From Roseovarius spongiae (GTDB lineage: Bacteria > Pseudomonadota > Alphaproteobacteria > Rhodobacterales > Rhodobacteraceae), in the NCBI RefSeq assembly GCF_003651245.1, contig NZ_RAPE01000002.1:558001-622000 (forward strand): a stretch of 64,000 bases of DNA, in the 5' to 3' direction. The translations under genes and the position numbers were made by a program. The notes beneath the pieces were generated by a model. It saw only the letters and a list, made by a program, of their open reading frames with translations. It was not told the DNA's origin and did no database searches. Positions 48,583-57,689 of the stretch are shown here, one piece after another (position 1 is the stretch's first letter; each line of letters opens with the position of its first letter).

Positions 48583-51003
48583 TCAGGCGCGCACCCGCGC
48601 GAGGGCCGGATCGTAAGGGCCCATCGGGATCACCGTCGCCGGCGTCAGCGCGCCGATGATGTCGATGGAGAGCTCCGTCCCCTCGGCGCCCAGCTTCGGC
48701 TCAATGAAGGCGTAGGCGAGGTTCATCCCCACCCGGTGCCCCCACTCGCCCGAGGTGATCGTGCCGACGACGCGGCCTTCCCGCATAACCGACGCGCCGC
48801 CATGCGCCGGGGCCGCGTCGCCGTGAACATGCAGACAGACGAGGCGGTGGCGAGGGCCGGCGGCCTGCCGTTCGGCCAGCGCGGCCTTGCCGATGAAATC
48901 GGGCTTGTCCATGCGCACGAAGCGCCCCAGGCCTGTTTCGAACGGGTCGAATTCGGTCAGCAGGTCGGCCTTCCAGTGCAGGTAGCCTTTTTCGAGCCGC
49001 ATCGAATCCACCGCCCGCGCCCCGAACAGGCGCAGCCCATGCGCCGCGCCGGCGGCGCGGAGCGCGAGCCAGGCGGCGTAGAGCTGCGCGTTGGGCACGT
49101 GGATTTCATAGGCCAGCTCGCCAGAGAAACTGACGCCCATGACCACGGCGGGCGCGATGCCGATGAAGCATTCGCGCACCGAAAGCCACGGGAACGCCTC
49201 TGCCGACCAGTCCGCGCGGCTCACCGCCTGCATCACCGCGCGCGCCTTCGGCCCGGCGAGGACGAGGATTGTCGAGTCGTTGGTGAGGCTTCGGATCCGC
49301 ACGTCCTCGTCCGCGCGCAGATGCTGCGTCAGCCAGTCCATGTCGTGCCATTCGGCGGCCGCGGCGGAGCCGTACCAGACCCGCCCGTCCGGCAGGTCGG
49401 CGACGGTCGCCTCGGCCTTGAGCATGCCGTGATGGTTGAGCAGGTAGCCCAGCCCCACGCGTCCCGCTTTGCGCGGCACGGCGCCGCAGATCATCCGGTC
49501 GAGGAAGTCATGCACGCCGCTGCCGCTCAGCTCATAGCGGTTGAAGCCGTTGACCTCGCAAAGCCCCACGGCGTTCTGCACGGCGGCGACCTCGGCGGCG
49601 ATCACCGGGAAGGCTTCGGTGAAACGGAAGCTCGGCGTTTCGTGGAAATCCGGCGTCGGTTTGAAGTAATCCGCGCGTTCCCAGCCATTGACCACGGTGA
49701 ACTCCGCCCCCTCGGCGGCGAGGATCGGGGTAAGCGGCGTGGTCTTGGCGGGCCGCCCGGCGGGGCGATGTTCATGCGGGAAGTGAAAGCGGAACTCGTT
49801 GCGGTAATCTTCAACCGCCTTGAGCGCGGTCAGCTCAACGTTGGCGTGCCCGGTAAAGCGGCGCGGATCGAGCCCCCAGGTATCATAGCAGGCCTCGCCG
49901 TGCACGATCTGCTGGGCGAGCAGCCAGCCATGCCCGCCGCCTTCGCCAAGGCCCGCGCGCAGGCCGATGATGCAGAAGGCGTTGCGCTTGCCCGGTACGG
50001 GGCCGACCAGCGGCGCGCCGTCGATCGTGTAGGTGATCGGGCCGTTCACCACCCGCTTGATCCCCACTTCGGCCAGCACCGGCATCCGCGCGAACGCCCC
50101 TTCGAGCACGTCCATCACCCGGTCGAGGTCGTCCGGGCAGAGATCGTTCGAGAAATCCGGGCTGATCCCGTCCATCCCCCACGTCTTGCAGCCCTGTTCG
50201 TAGAACCCCACCAGCAGCCCGTTCTTCTCCTGGCGCGAATAGTAGTCGCTGATCGGACAGCGCAAGAGCGGCATCCGATGACCGGCCTCGGCAATGGCGG
50301 GGATGTCGTCGGTCACGAAATACTGGTGCTCCATCGAGGCGACGGGATGATGCACGCCCATCATCGCGCCGACCTCGTTCACGCGGTAGCCGCAGGCGTT
50401 CACCACCACCTCGGCGTGGATGTCGCCCTTGGCGGTGTGCACGGTCCAGCTGTGGTCCCGATGCTGGGTTAGGCCGGTCACGGGCGTGTTGCGGTGGACC
50501 TCGGCCCCCGCGCGGCGCGCGTGAAAGGCGAGCGCCTGGCAGAGCTGCGCCGCGTCGATGTCGCCGTCCTCGCCATCCCAGAGCCCGCCGACGAGGTTCT
50601 CGGTCGAGATGAGCGGATGGCGCCGGGCGCATTCGGCGGCGTCGATCACCTCGAATGTGACCCCCATGCCGCGCGCCATAGACGCGAAGTGGCGATAACC
50701 GTCCATCTGCGCCTCGGTGTTGGCCAGCCGGATGCCGCCGTCGCCGTGATGATAGCCCACCGGGTAGTCGGGATCGTCGCGCAGCTTCTTGTAGAGCGCG
50801 ATGGAATGGGATTTCAGCCCTACCATCGTCTGGTTCATGCCGAAATTCGTGACCTGCGCGGCGGAATGCCATGTGGTGCCGCTGGTCAGCTCGTCCCGCT
50901 CGAGCAGCATCACGTCGCTCCAGCCCTCCTGCGTGAGGTGATAGAGCGTGGAGCATCCGGCGATGCCGCCGCCGATGACCACGCAGCGCGTTTGCGATTT
51001 CAT
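48583..51003 (-). CDS. FAD-dependent oxidoreductase with GcvT domain (dimethylglycine dehydrogenase-like)
   Basis: The 806-residue protein joins an FAD-binding DAO domain (about 1-375; VVIGGGIAGCSTLYHLTQEG, ELTSGTTWHSA), a short middle domain, and an aminomethyltransferase GcvT domain with its C-terminal barrel (about 435-800; GFNRYELSGSG, FSGELAYEIHVPNAQL, RLEKGYLHWKADL). This is the plan of dimethylglycine and sarcosine dehydrogenases, which oxidise an N-methyl group and pass the carbon to tetrahydrofolate. TSGTTWHSA resembles the flavin-attachment region of those enzymes. It is divergent from an MttB gene with a palindrome between, so a methylated-amine substrate is likely. Confidence 0.88.
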   Translation of the reverse strand: MKSQTRCVVIGGGIAGCSTLYHLTQEGWSDVMLLERDELTSGTTWHSAAQVTNFGMNQTMVGLKSHSIALYKKLRDDPDYPVGYHHGDGGIRLANTEAQMDGYRHFASMARGMGVTFEVIDAAECARRHPLISTENLVGGLWDGEDGDIDAAQLCQALAFHARRAGAEVHRNTPVTGLTQHRDHSWTVHTAKGDIHAEVVVNACGYRVNEVGAMMGVHHPVASMEHQYFVTDDIPAIAEAGHRMPLLRCPISDYYSRQEKNGLLVGFYEQGCKTWGMDGISPDFSNDLCPDDLDRVMDVLEGAFARMPVLAEVGIKRVVNGPITYTIDGAPLVGPVPGKRNAFCIIGLRAGLGEGGGHGWLLAQQIVHGEACYDTWGLDPRRFTGHANVELTALKAVEDYRNEFRFHFPHEHRPAGRPAKTTPLTPILAAEGAEFTVVNGWERADYFKPTPDFHETPSFRFTEAFPVIAAEVAAVQNAVGLCEVNGFNRYELSGSGVHDFLDRMICGAVPRKAGRVGLGYLLNHHGMLKAEATVADLPDGRVWYGSAAAAEWHDMDWLTQHLRADEDVRIRSLTNDSTILVLAGPKARAVMQAVSRADWSAEAFPWLSVRECFIGIAPAVVMGVSFSGELAYEIHVPNAQLYAAWLALRAAGAAHGLRLFGARAVDSMRLEKGYLHWKADLLTEFDPFETGLGRFVRMDKPDFIGKAALAERQAAGPRHRLVCLHVHGDAAPAHGGASVMREGRVVGTITSGEWGHRVGMNLAYAFIEPKLGAEGTELSIDIIGALTPATVIPMGPYDPALARVRA

Positions 51004-51079
51004 CTTCGTCCTTTCCCCGGGGTTGGCGTGCGCCCAATGGCGACCTTCCGGGCGGCCGGGTCAATGGCGATTCCCGGAG

Positions 51080-51096
51080 TTGCGATTTTATCGCAA
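51080..51096. promoter_or_regulatory. Palindromic operator-like site between FAD/GcvT and MttB genes
   Basis: TTGCGAT (51080-51086), TTT, ATCGCAA (51090-51096) is a perfect 7-bp dyad in the 187-base divergent gap. It has the size and T-N11-A core of a LysR-type site, and a LysR gene lies at the other end of the MttB gene. Confidence 0.65.
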
Positions 51097-51190
51097 ATTA
51101 ATTCCGATATGTTGCGCAGCACCGCTTTGCCCTTGCCCGAAAGGGCCGCCGGGCGTTCCATGAAGCCGCAACCGCAGCGGGGGCAAGGGG

Positions 51191-52717
51191 ATGACAATCG
51201 AGGTCAGGAAGGGGTCGCGCCGCTCCGGGCGTCGGGCGCGCATGGCGCAGCGCGCCGCCCCGCCGCTCGTCAACCCCGCACCGCCGGGGCAGGCGGGAGG
51301 CGCCTATCGTCCGCTCTCGGACGCGGACATGGCCGTGATCTACCGCGCGGCGCTGCATCTGCTTGACGATCTGGGCATGGGGGAGGTTCCCGGCCGGCTT
51401 GCCGATGCGCTGCTTGCCGCGGGCGGGCGGCGCGTGCGGGGCGAACGCATCGCGCTGCCGCCCGCGATGGTCAAGGCGGCCATCGCCGCCGCGCCCTCGA
51501 CCTTCACGCTCCACGGGCGCGATCCGGCGCGCTCCATCACCGTGGGCGGCCAAGCGGTGCATTTCGGCACCGGCGGCGCGGCGGTGCAGACGCTCGATCT
51601 GGACAGCGGGCTTTACCGCGCCTCGACGCTGGCCGACCTGCACGATTTCACGCGCCTCCAGGACACGCTGACCAACGTGAGCTGGTTCACCCGCTGCTGC
51701 ATCGCGACCGACATGGCCGATGAATGGGCGCTTGACGTGAACACCGCCTATGCGCTGTTGAAGAACACCACGAAACCCGTCGCCACCGCCTTCACCTTGC
51801 CCGAACACGTCGCCCCGCTGGTCGAAATGTTCGACATCGCGGCGGGCGGCGCCGGCCGCTTCGCCGAACGTCCCTTCGTCAAGGCGCATATCAGCCCGGT
51901 GATCTCGCCCATGCGGTTCGGGGCGGACGCCGTTGACGTGACCTATCAGTGCCTTGCGCACAACATCCCCGTCTCCTGCATCACCGCCGCGCAGGCGGGC
52001 GCGACGGCGCCCGCGACGCTGGCCGGGTTCCTCGCGCAGAGCCTGGCCGAAACGCTGGCGAGCCTGGTGATGGTGCAGGTGGTGAAACCGGGGCATCCGA
52101 TGGTGTTCTCCAACTGGCCGCTGGTGATCGATCTGCGCACCGGCGCCTTTGCCGGCGGGGGCGGGGAGATCGCCGTGCTCAATGCCGCCTCGGCGCAACT
52201 GTCGAACTCGCTGGGGCTGGTTTCGGGCGTGGCCTGCTCGATGACCGACGCCAAGGCGATCGACGCGCAATACGGCGCCGAGAAGGGTCTGACCTCGCTC
52301 GCCGCGGCGCTTGCCGGGGGCAACCTGATCTATGAAAGCTCGGGCATGACCGCCTCGCTCCTGGGTGCGAGCTTCGAGGCTTTCGTGCTCGACGACGAGA
52401 TGCACGCCGCGACCTATCGCGCCCTGCGCGGCGTCGAGGTGAGCGAGGACAACATCGGCCTCGAGGCGATCCATGCGGCGGTGCTGGGCGAGGGGCATTT
52501 CCTGGGCGGCGCGCAGACGCTGGCGGCGATGGAGCGCGACTACGTCTATCCCGCCATCGCCGACCGCTTGACGCCGCGCGCCTGGGCCGAGGCGGGCGCG
52601 ACCGACGCCTGGACGCGGGCCAACGCAAAGGTGCGCGAGGTGCTGGCGGAACATCGTCCACGATACCTGACGGACGCGCAGGACGCGGCGATCCGCAAGG
52701 GTTTCACGATTCTCTGA
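51191..52717 (+). CDS. MttB family methyltransferase (non-pyrrolysine)
   Basis: The 508-residue protein belongs to the trimethylamine methyltransferase MttB superfamily, e.g. DLHDFTRLQDTLTNVSWFTR, FVKAHISPVISPMRFGADAV and the C-terminal LGEGHFLGGAQTLAAMERDY. The archaeal enzyme has a pyrrolysine read through an in-frame amber codon; here the frame is complete with no amber, as in the MtgB (glycine betaine methyltransferase) branch. Such enzymes transfer a methyl from a quaternary amine to a corrinoid protein, but no corrinoid protein gene is in this window. Its end overlaps the converging LysR gene by 14 bases. Confidence 0.87.
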   Translation: MTIEVRKGSRRSGRRARMAQRAAPPLVNPAPPGQAGGAYRPLSDADMAVIYRAALHLLDDLGMGEVPGRLADALLAAGGRRVRGERIALPPAMVKAAIAAAPSTFTLHGRDPARSITVGGQAVHFGTGGAAVQTLDLDSGLYRASTLADLHDFTRLQDTLTNVSWFTRCCIATDMADEWALDVNTAYALLKNTTKPVATAFTLPEHVAPLVEMFDIAAGGAGRFAERPFVKAHISPVISPMRFGADAVDVTYQCLAHNIPVSCITAAQAGATAPATLAGFLAQSLAETLASLVMVQVVKPGHPMVFSNWPLVIDLRTGAFAGGGGEIAVLNAASAQLSNSLGLVSGVACSMTDAKAIDAQYGAEKGLTSLAAALAGGNLIYESSGMTASLLGASFEAFVLDDEMHAATYRALRGVEVSEDNIGLEAIHAAVLGEGHFLGGAQTLAAMERDYVYPAIADRLTPRAWAEAGATDAWTRANAKVREVLAEHRPRYLTDAQDAAIRKGFTIL

Positions 52718-53693
52718 CCGGTTCGCTTTCGGCCAGCCGGAACTGGTCGGCCAGCCACGGCATCCGTTCGACCGCCGGATCGATGGCGCGGGCCTGGATC
52801 AACTGGCGCAGCGCCCCGGTGACGGTGTCGGCCGCGGCGCCGGCGTGATCCTCGGGCGCGAAGAGCGACACGGTGCGCGCGAAGCCCTTGCCGGGGAACG
52901 GCATTAGCGCGATGTCGCGGTGAAAGCGGCGCGCGCGCATGAAGTTGAGCGGCGTGGTGATCGCCCAGCCACCGCCGGCGGCGACAAGGCCCATGATCGA
53001 CTGGTTGCTCTCGAACTCGAACCGGTTGGGCAGATCGATCCGCAGGCGGCGCAAATGCGCCTCGATCTGCGCGCCGATGATCTGCCGGCCCGTGTACCGC
53101 AGGAGCGGCAGCCCCGTCTCCCCGGCGAGATGGGCCTCCGCGCCGTCACCCGACCCGGCCGGCGCGGCGAGCACGAAGGGATCGCGCAAAAGCGGGTATT
53201 CGCCCAGCTCCGGCGGCTCGAACTGCGGGCGCGTGGCGACGCCGAGATCGATGTCGCGGTTGCGCAGCAGTTGCAGGATCTCGTGGCTGGGCCGTGTGAG
53301 GTGACGAAAGACGCAACGCGGCATCCCCTCGGCCAACATCCGGGCCAACTCGGGTGCGATCTCGCTGTCGAAATCCTCGATCAGCGCGAGCGACAGCGCG
53401 CGGGTCTCGGGCAGGGGGCCGGCGCGCGCCTGCGTCTCGGCCCGCCGGATCAGGCGCAGCCCCGCGTCCACGTCCCGCAGAAACGCGGCCCCGGCGGCCG
53501 TCACCACCATCGGGCGGCGCGAATGATCGAGCAGCGCCACGCCAAGCGCGGATTCCAGCGCCCGGATATGGTGCGAGACGGTGCTGACCGAAAGGCCGGT
53601 TTCCTCGGCCACCGCCTGCACCGAGCCGCGCTGCGCGGCCAGTTCGAAAACCTCGAGCCACTTGAGACTGAGCGAGGAGCGTTTCATGTCCAT
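52704..53693 (-). CDS. LysR family transcriptional regulator
   Basis: The 329-residue protein has the N-terminal helix-turn-helix (residues 6-65; LKWLEVFELAAQRGSVQAVA, SVSTVSHHIRALES) and a LysR effector domain (about 95-300). The frame is open upstream into the VWA gene; the ATG at 53693, four bases after GAGG, fits the family length, with 53687 as an alternative. Its position beside the MttB gene and the nearby palindrome suggest it controls the MttB and FAD/GcvT genes. Confidence 0.88.
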   Translation of the reverse strand: MDMKRSSLSLKWLEVFELAAQRGSVQAVAEETGLSVSTVSHHIRALESALGVALLDHSRRPMVVTAAGAAFLRDVDAGLRLIRRAETQARAGPLPETRALSLALIEDFDSEIAPELARMLAEGMPRCVFRHLTRPSHEILQLLRNRDIDLGVATRPQFEPPELGEYPLLRDPFVLAAPAGSGDGAEAHLAGETGLPLLRYTGRQIIGAQIEAHLRRLRIDLPNRFEFESNQSIMGLVAAGGGWAITTPLNFMRARRFHRDIALMPFPGKGFARTVSLFAPEDHAGAAADTVTGALRQLIQARAIDPAVERMPWLADQFRLAESEPVRES

Positions 53694-53728
53694 GATCCTC
53701 GCGAATTGGGCGCGGACCGCAAGGGGCC

Positions 53729-54913
53729 TCAGCGGGTGAGCATCTTCATGCCTTGCGCCAGCCCTTCCAGCGTCATCGGAACCATGCGGTCGTCGAAGAT
53801 CTGGCGGATCATCTGCGTGGACTGTGTGTATTGCCAATGCGCCTGCGGCACCGGGTTGATCCAGAGATTGTCGGGCCATTGTTCGCGCGCGCGGGTCAGC
53901 CAGACCTGTCCGGCCTCGGCGTTCCAGTGCTCGTTCGCGCCGCCCGGATAGGCGATCTCGTAAGGGGACATCGCCGCGTCGCCGACAAAGATGCACTTGT
54001 AGTCGCCGCCATAGGTGTTCATCACCTCGCGCGTCGGCGTCTGCGCGTCCCAGCGACGGCGGTTGTCGCGCCACACGCCCTCGTACAGACAATTGTGGAA
54101 ATAGTAGTGTTCGAGATGCTTGAACTCGGCCCGCGCGGCCGAGAACAGTTCCTCGACCACCTTGATGTGATCGTCCATCGATCCGCCCACGTCGAGGAAC
54201 AGCAGCACCTTCACCGCGTTGCGGCGCTCGGGCCGCGTCTGCACGTCGAGATAGCCGTGTTCGGCGGTCGCGCGGATCGTGCCGTCGAGGTCAAGCTCGT
54301 CGGCCGCGCCGTCGCGCGCCCATTGGCGCAGGCGCTTGAGCGCGACCTTGATGTTGCGCGTGCCCAGCTCCACGTCGCCGTCGAGGTTGCGGAACTCGCG
54401 CTTGTCCCAGACCTTCACGGCGCGGCGGTGGCGCGATTCATGCTGCCCGATGCGCACGCCTTCGGGGTTGTAGCCATAGGCTCCGAAAGGCGAGGTGCCG
54501 GCGGTGCCGATCCACTTGTTGCCGCCCTGATGGCGGTCCTGCTGTTCCTTGAGCCGTTCCTTCAACGTCTCCATCAGCTTGTCAAAGCCGCCCAACGCCT
54601 CGATCTCGGCGCGTTCCTCCTCGCTCAGGTGCTTTTCGGCCAGCTTCTCAAGCCACTCGGCGGGCAGGTCCATCGCCTCGAGCACGTCGCCCGCGTCGAT
54701 TTCCTCCAACCCGCCGAAACTGGCGGCGAAGGCGCGGTCAAAGCGGTCGATATGGCGTTCGTCCTTCACCATCGCGGCGCGGGCGAGGTAATAGAACGCC
54801 TCGATGTCATAGGTGGCGAGTCCCGCGCTCATCCCGTCGAGAAAGGCGAGGTATTCGCGCAGCGTGGCCGGAACCCCGGCGCCGCGCAGATTGTCGAAGA
54901 AGGGCAGGAACAT
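53729..54913 (-). CDS. CoxE-like VWA domain protein
   Basis: The 394-residue protein has a helical N-terminal half (about 1-215) and a von Willebrand A domain (about 230-390) with a MIDAS-type LLFLDVGGSMDDHIKVVEE, where the usual DxSxS has glycine in place of the first serine. Such VWA proteins work with MoxR AAA+ ATPases, and a MoxR gene is upstream on the same strand, separated by a DUF2927 lipoprotein and a small membrane protein. The row is probably a unit that remodels or activates some enzyme or envelope complex, which is inference. Confidence 0.85.
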   Translation of the reverse strand: MFLPFFDNLRGAGVPATLREYLAFLDGMSAGLATYDIEAFYYLARAAMVKDERHIDRFDRAFAASFGGLEEIDAGDVLEAMDLPAEWLEKLAEKHLSEEERAEIEALGGFDKLMETLKERLKEQQDRHQGGNKWIGTAGTSPFGAYGYNPEGVRIGQHESRHRRAVKVWDKREFRNLDGDVELGTRNIKVALKRLRQWARDGAADELDLDGTIRATAEHGYLDVQTRPERRNAVKVLLFLDVGGSMDDHIKVVEELFSAARAEFKHLEHYYFHNCLYEGVWRDNRRRWDAQTPTREVMNTYGGDYKCIFVGDAAMSPYEIAYPGGANEHWNAEAGQVWLTRAREQWPDNLWINPVPQAHWQYTQSTQMIRQIFDDRMVPMTLEGLAQGMKMLTR

Positions 54914-54920
54914 CGCCGCC

Positions 54921-55088
54921 TCAGCGCAGCGCGCGCTCGAGGAAGATGACGGCGAACAGCGCGACCAGCGCGAAGATCAGCGCGTGAACGGCGGCGTATT
55001 GCAGAATGTCCGGGAGCCGCCCCTTGCGCCTGTGGGCGCGGAAAGCTCCGAACGCGGCGCCTATGAGCGCCGCCATCAGGATGATCAT
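54921..55088 (-). CDS. Small membrane protein (55 residues) in the MoxR-VWA row
   Basis: A 56-codon frame fits exactly between its neighbours: ATG at 55088 three bases after the DUF2927 stop, TGA at 54921 seven bases before the VWA gene start. The product begins MIILMAALIGAAFGAFR, has a basic cytoplasmic loop AHRRKGRLP, and a second hydrophobic segment (about 33-50, HALIFALVALFAVIFLE). Two short membrane helices with a basic turn suggest a hairpin membrane protein. The tight packing supports a real gene; I do not know a family for it. Confidence 0.72.
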   Translation of the reverse strand: MIILMAALIGAAFGAFRAHRRKGRLPDILQYAAVHALIFALVALFAVIFLERALR

Positions 55089-55091
55089 GGC

Positions 55092-56459
55092 CTACCCGTC
55101 TCTTGCCTTCAGCGGGTTCAGGGCCGAGATTTCACGCAGCTTCGCGCGCACCGCCCAGTCCGCGCCGTATCCGTAACGCGCCCAGCCGATGCTGTCCAGC
55201 CGCACGGCGCGGGCCTCGGAGGCCCGCCCCGTGAGGTCAAGCGCCTCGGCGCGCAGCATCATCAGGGAGGCGAGCAGCGCCGCGTTCTCATGCGTCTGGG
55301 CGATGGCGACATGCGGGGCAAGCAAACGCAGCGCCGCCTCGCCGCGCCCCTCTGTGATGGCGTGAGAGGCAAGCTGCGCGGCCGCATGCGCCCGGTGCAG
55401 CGCGGCGCCGGGTGAGCGACGGTAGAAGGCGTCGGCGAAGCGGAACTGCTCATGCGCGAAATCGGGATCAGTGCTGCGCGTCAGCCGCCCCAGCGCGAAA
55501 TGGCTGAATCCCCGGCGGTGATCGGTCCAGCCGGCCGTCTGCGCGATTCGCACGGCGTCCTGCGCGGCGGCGCGCCTTGCGGCCGGGCCGGCCCCGGGGC
55601 CGAGCGCGGTCTGCACCGCGCGGATCCAGGCGCGTGGCGTGGTGCTGGCGGGGCGCGGCGCGATCGTTTCGCCGCGCGGGTTGAGGCGGGCGAGGATCGC
55701 GGGCAGCCGCGCCATGACCGCGCGGCGCGACATGCCCGATTGCAGTTCCGGCGCATAGAAGGCGCGCAGGATCAGCATGTCGAACCCGGTCAGCACCGTG
55801 TGCACGTTGTCGTCGTTGAACACCGAATCCGGCAGCCGGTAGAGATCGTTGAGCGGCCCGAGCGCCTGGGCGAGCTCTTCGTGCAGGCAATCGCGCGCTT
55901 CCTGGGGGCTCGAGTCATTGGGCACGAAGATCGCGACCCTGCGCCGCGTGGTCAGCCCGCTCCAGTTGGTGAGTCGCTTGCGCCGGGCGGCGCGATACTG
56001 GGACAGCCGCGAAATGTTGGGCGCAACGAAACACGCCGCCTCGGGCAGGTTGCGGCGGATCTCGGCGCGGGTGACGGCTTCGATCGTGATGTTGGCGTCA
56101 TTCGCGGCGACCTGCCTGATGTCGATCCCGGCCTCCGCGCGCAGCCGGTGCAGCAGACGGCCCAGATCGGGCATGAGCGTCGGCGGCGCGGCGCCCGTCA
56201 CGCGCACCGTGATCGGCCCCTCGAAGCGCGTCAGCACCGGAAGCGCGCGCCCCGATTCAAGCTGCATCGCGAGGTCGATGAAGTCGCGCGCGATATCGCT
56301 GTTGGCGCGCGCCGGCGCGGTGGGTCGGGACGCCGGAAAGGACCGCATCACGGGCATGCCGCCCTCGGTCGCGGTCGCCGCGCGCGAGGTCACGTCCCTG
56401 GACGGGCCGGGCATGCACGCCCCGAGCATCAGACAGACAGGCAGGATCAATCGACGCAT
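55092..56459 (-). CDS. DUF2927 domain lipoprotein
   Basis: The 455-residue protein starts MRRLILPVCLMLGACMPG, a lipoprotein signal with lipobox cysteine C15. The DUF2927 domain (about 65-245) contains VAIFVPNDSSPQEARDCLHE and the run HEELAQALGPLNDLYRLPDS, which recalls a degenerate zincin helix (HEE but no HExxH). The C-terminal part (about 300-450) is helical with repeat-like Ala-rich segments, possibly TPR-like. The ATG at 56459 is used; the frame opens 11 codons earlier. Its function is unknown; it is on the same strand as MoxR and VWA genes. Confidence 0.78.
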   Translation of the reverse strand: MRRLILPVCLMLGACMPGPSRDVTSRAATATEGGMPVMRSFPASRPTAPARANSDIARDFIDLAMQLESGRALPVLTRFEGPITVRVTGAAPPTLMPDLGRLLHRLRAEAGIDIRQVAANDANITIEAVTRAEIRRNLPEAACFVAPNISRLSQYRAARRKRLTNWSGLTTRRRVAIFVPNDSSPQEARDCLHEELAQALGPLNDLYRLPDSVFNDDNVHTVLTGFDMLILRAFYAPELQSGMSRRAVMARLPAILARLNPRGETIAPRPASTTPRAWIRAVQTALGPGAGPAARRAAAQDAVRIAQTAGWTDHRRGFSHFALGRLTRSTDPDFAHEQFRFADAFYRRSPGAALHRAHAAAQLASHAITEGRGEAALRLLAPHVAIAQTHENAALLASLMMLRAEALDLTGRASEARAVRLDSIGWARYGYGADWAVRAKLREISALNPLKARDG

Positions 56460-56701
56460 GGGCCCCCCGGCGTTCTTGCGGTCACTGAACATCCCCCGTC
56501 CGCGCGCGTGGCGGCGGGAGAGTGTCGCGACCGCCAGTCAGGGCCGGGGCCGGATCGGGCACAGGCTCGTGTTGCATCCTGTCGTCTATATGGTGCATTT
56601 GAGGCGAAAGTGGGGCAAATGCGAACCCGGCCGGCCGGCGGGGCTGAAACGACCGTTCTTCAGCGCCTTGCGCGCGCGGCGCCGCCCCTCGGGCGCCGGA
56701 T

Positions 56702-57541
56702 TCACCGCTGCCGGCGCGCCATGAAGGCAAGACGCTCGAACAGATGCACGTCCTGTTCGTTCTTCAGCAGCGCGCCATGCAGGCGGGGCAGGGCGTCCGC
56801 GCCGTCGCGCCGAAGGTCGTCGGCGGTCAGGTCCTCGGCCAGCAGCAGCTTGAGCCAGTCGAGCACCTCGGAGGTCGAGGGCCTCTTCTTCAGCCCCTGC
56901 TGGTCGCGGATCTCGTAGAACTGCGTCAGCGCCGTGGTGAGCAGCGCGTCCTTGATGCCCGGATGATGCACTTCGACGATCTTCTTCATCGTTTCCATGT
57001 CCGGAAAGCGGATGTAGTGGAAGAAGCAGCGCCGCAGGAAGGCGTCGGGCAGCTCTTTTTCGTTGTTGGACGTGATGATGACGATCGGGCGATGCGCGGC
57101 GCGGATCGTCTCGCCGGTCTCGTAGACGTGGAACTCCATGCGGTCGAGCTCTTGCAGCAGGTCGTTGGGGAACTCGATATCGGCCTTGTCGATCTCGTCG
57201 ATCAGGAGCACCACCTTGCTGTCGGCCGTGAACGCCTGCCAGAGCTTGCCGGGGCGGATGTAGTTGGCCACGTCATGCACCTTCTCATCGCCCAGCTGGC
57301 TGTCGCGCAGGCGGCTCACCGCGTCATATTCGTAAAGCCCCTGATGCGCGCGGGTGGTCGACTTGATGTTCCATTCGATGATCCGCAGGTTGAGCGCGCT
57401 CGCCACCTGGCGGGCCAGTTCCGTCTTGCCGGTGCCCGGTTCGCCCTTGACCAGCAGCGGACGCTCGAGCGTGACCGCGGCATTGACCGCGACGGTAAGG
57501 TCGCGGGTCGCGACATAGTCATCCGTGCCTTCGAATTTCAT
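56702..57541 (-). CDS. MoxR family AAA+ ATPase
   Basis: The 279-residue ATPase has Walker A VKGEPGTGKTELA (about residue 31), Walker B VVLLIDEIDKADIEFPN (about 110), the sensor-1 region IVIITSNNEKELPDAFLRRC with arginine finger, and a C-terminal helical lid. MoxR ATPases partner with VWA proteins to activate or insert cofactors in enzymes. A 242-base gap with two GC-rich hairpins separates it from the DUF2927 gene, so the two may also have separate promoters. Confidence 0.92.
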   Translation of the reverse strand: MKFEGTDDYVATRDLTVAVNAAVTLERPLLVKGEPGTGKTELARQVASALNLRIIEWNIKSTTRAHQGLYEYDAVSRLRDSQLGDEKVHDVANYIRPGKLWQAFTADSKVVLLIDEIDKADIEFPNDLLQELDRMEFHVYETGETIRAAHRPIVIITSNNEKELPDAFLRRCFFHYIRFPDMETMKKIVEVHHPGIKDALLTTALTQFYEIRDQQGLKKRPSTSEVLDWLKLLLAEDLTADDLRRDGADALPRLHGALLKNEQDVHLFERLAFMARRQR

Positions 57542-57689
57542 ATCGTTTTCAATCCTCTTCGCGCCGCAGTTGAGATGTCTCGCCCGCCACAGTATCGCCC
57601 GGCTTGCGACACATCAATGCACCGGTGATTGACTAGTGACAATCCCCGGTCAGTGCAGTAGATCGTGCGCAAGAGAGAAGGGGAGAGGC

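Noticed and set aside
51191..52717. In-frame amber codon for pyrrolysine in the MttB gene
   Set aside because: The reading frame is complete at the normal family length with no internal TAG.
57636..57689. Longer N-terminus for DksA from 57636
   Set aside because: The added residues are not DksA-like, and both later ATGs have ribosome sites.
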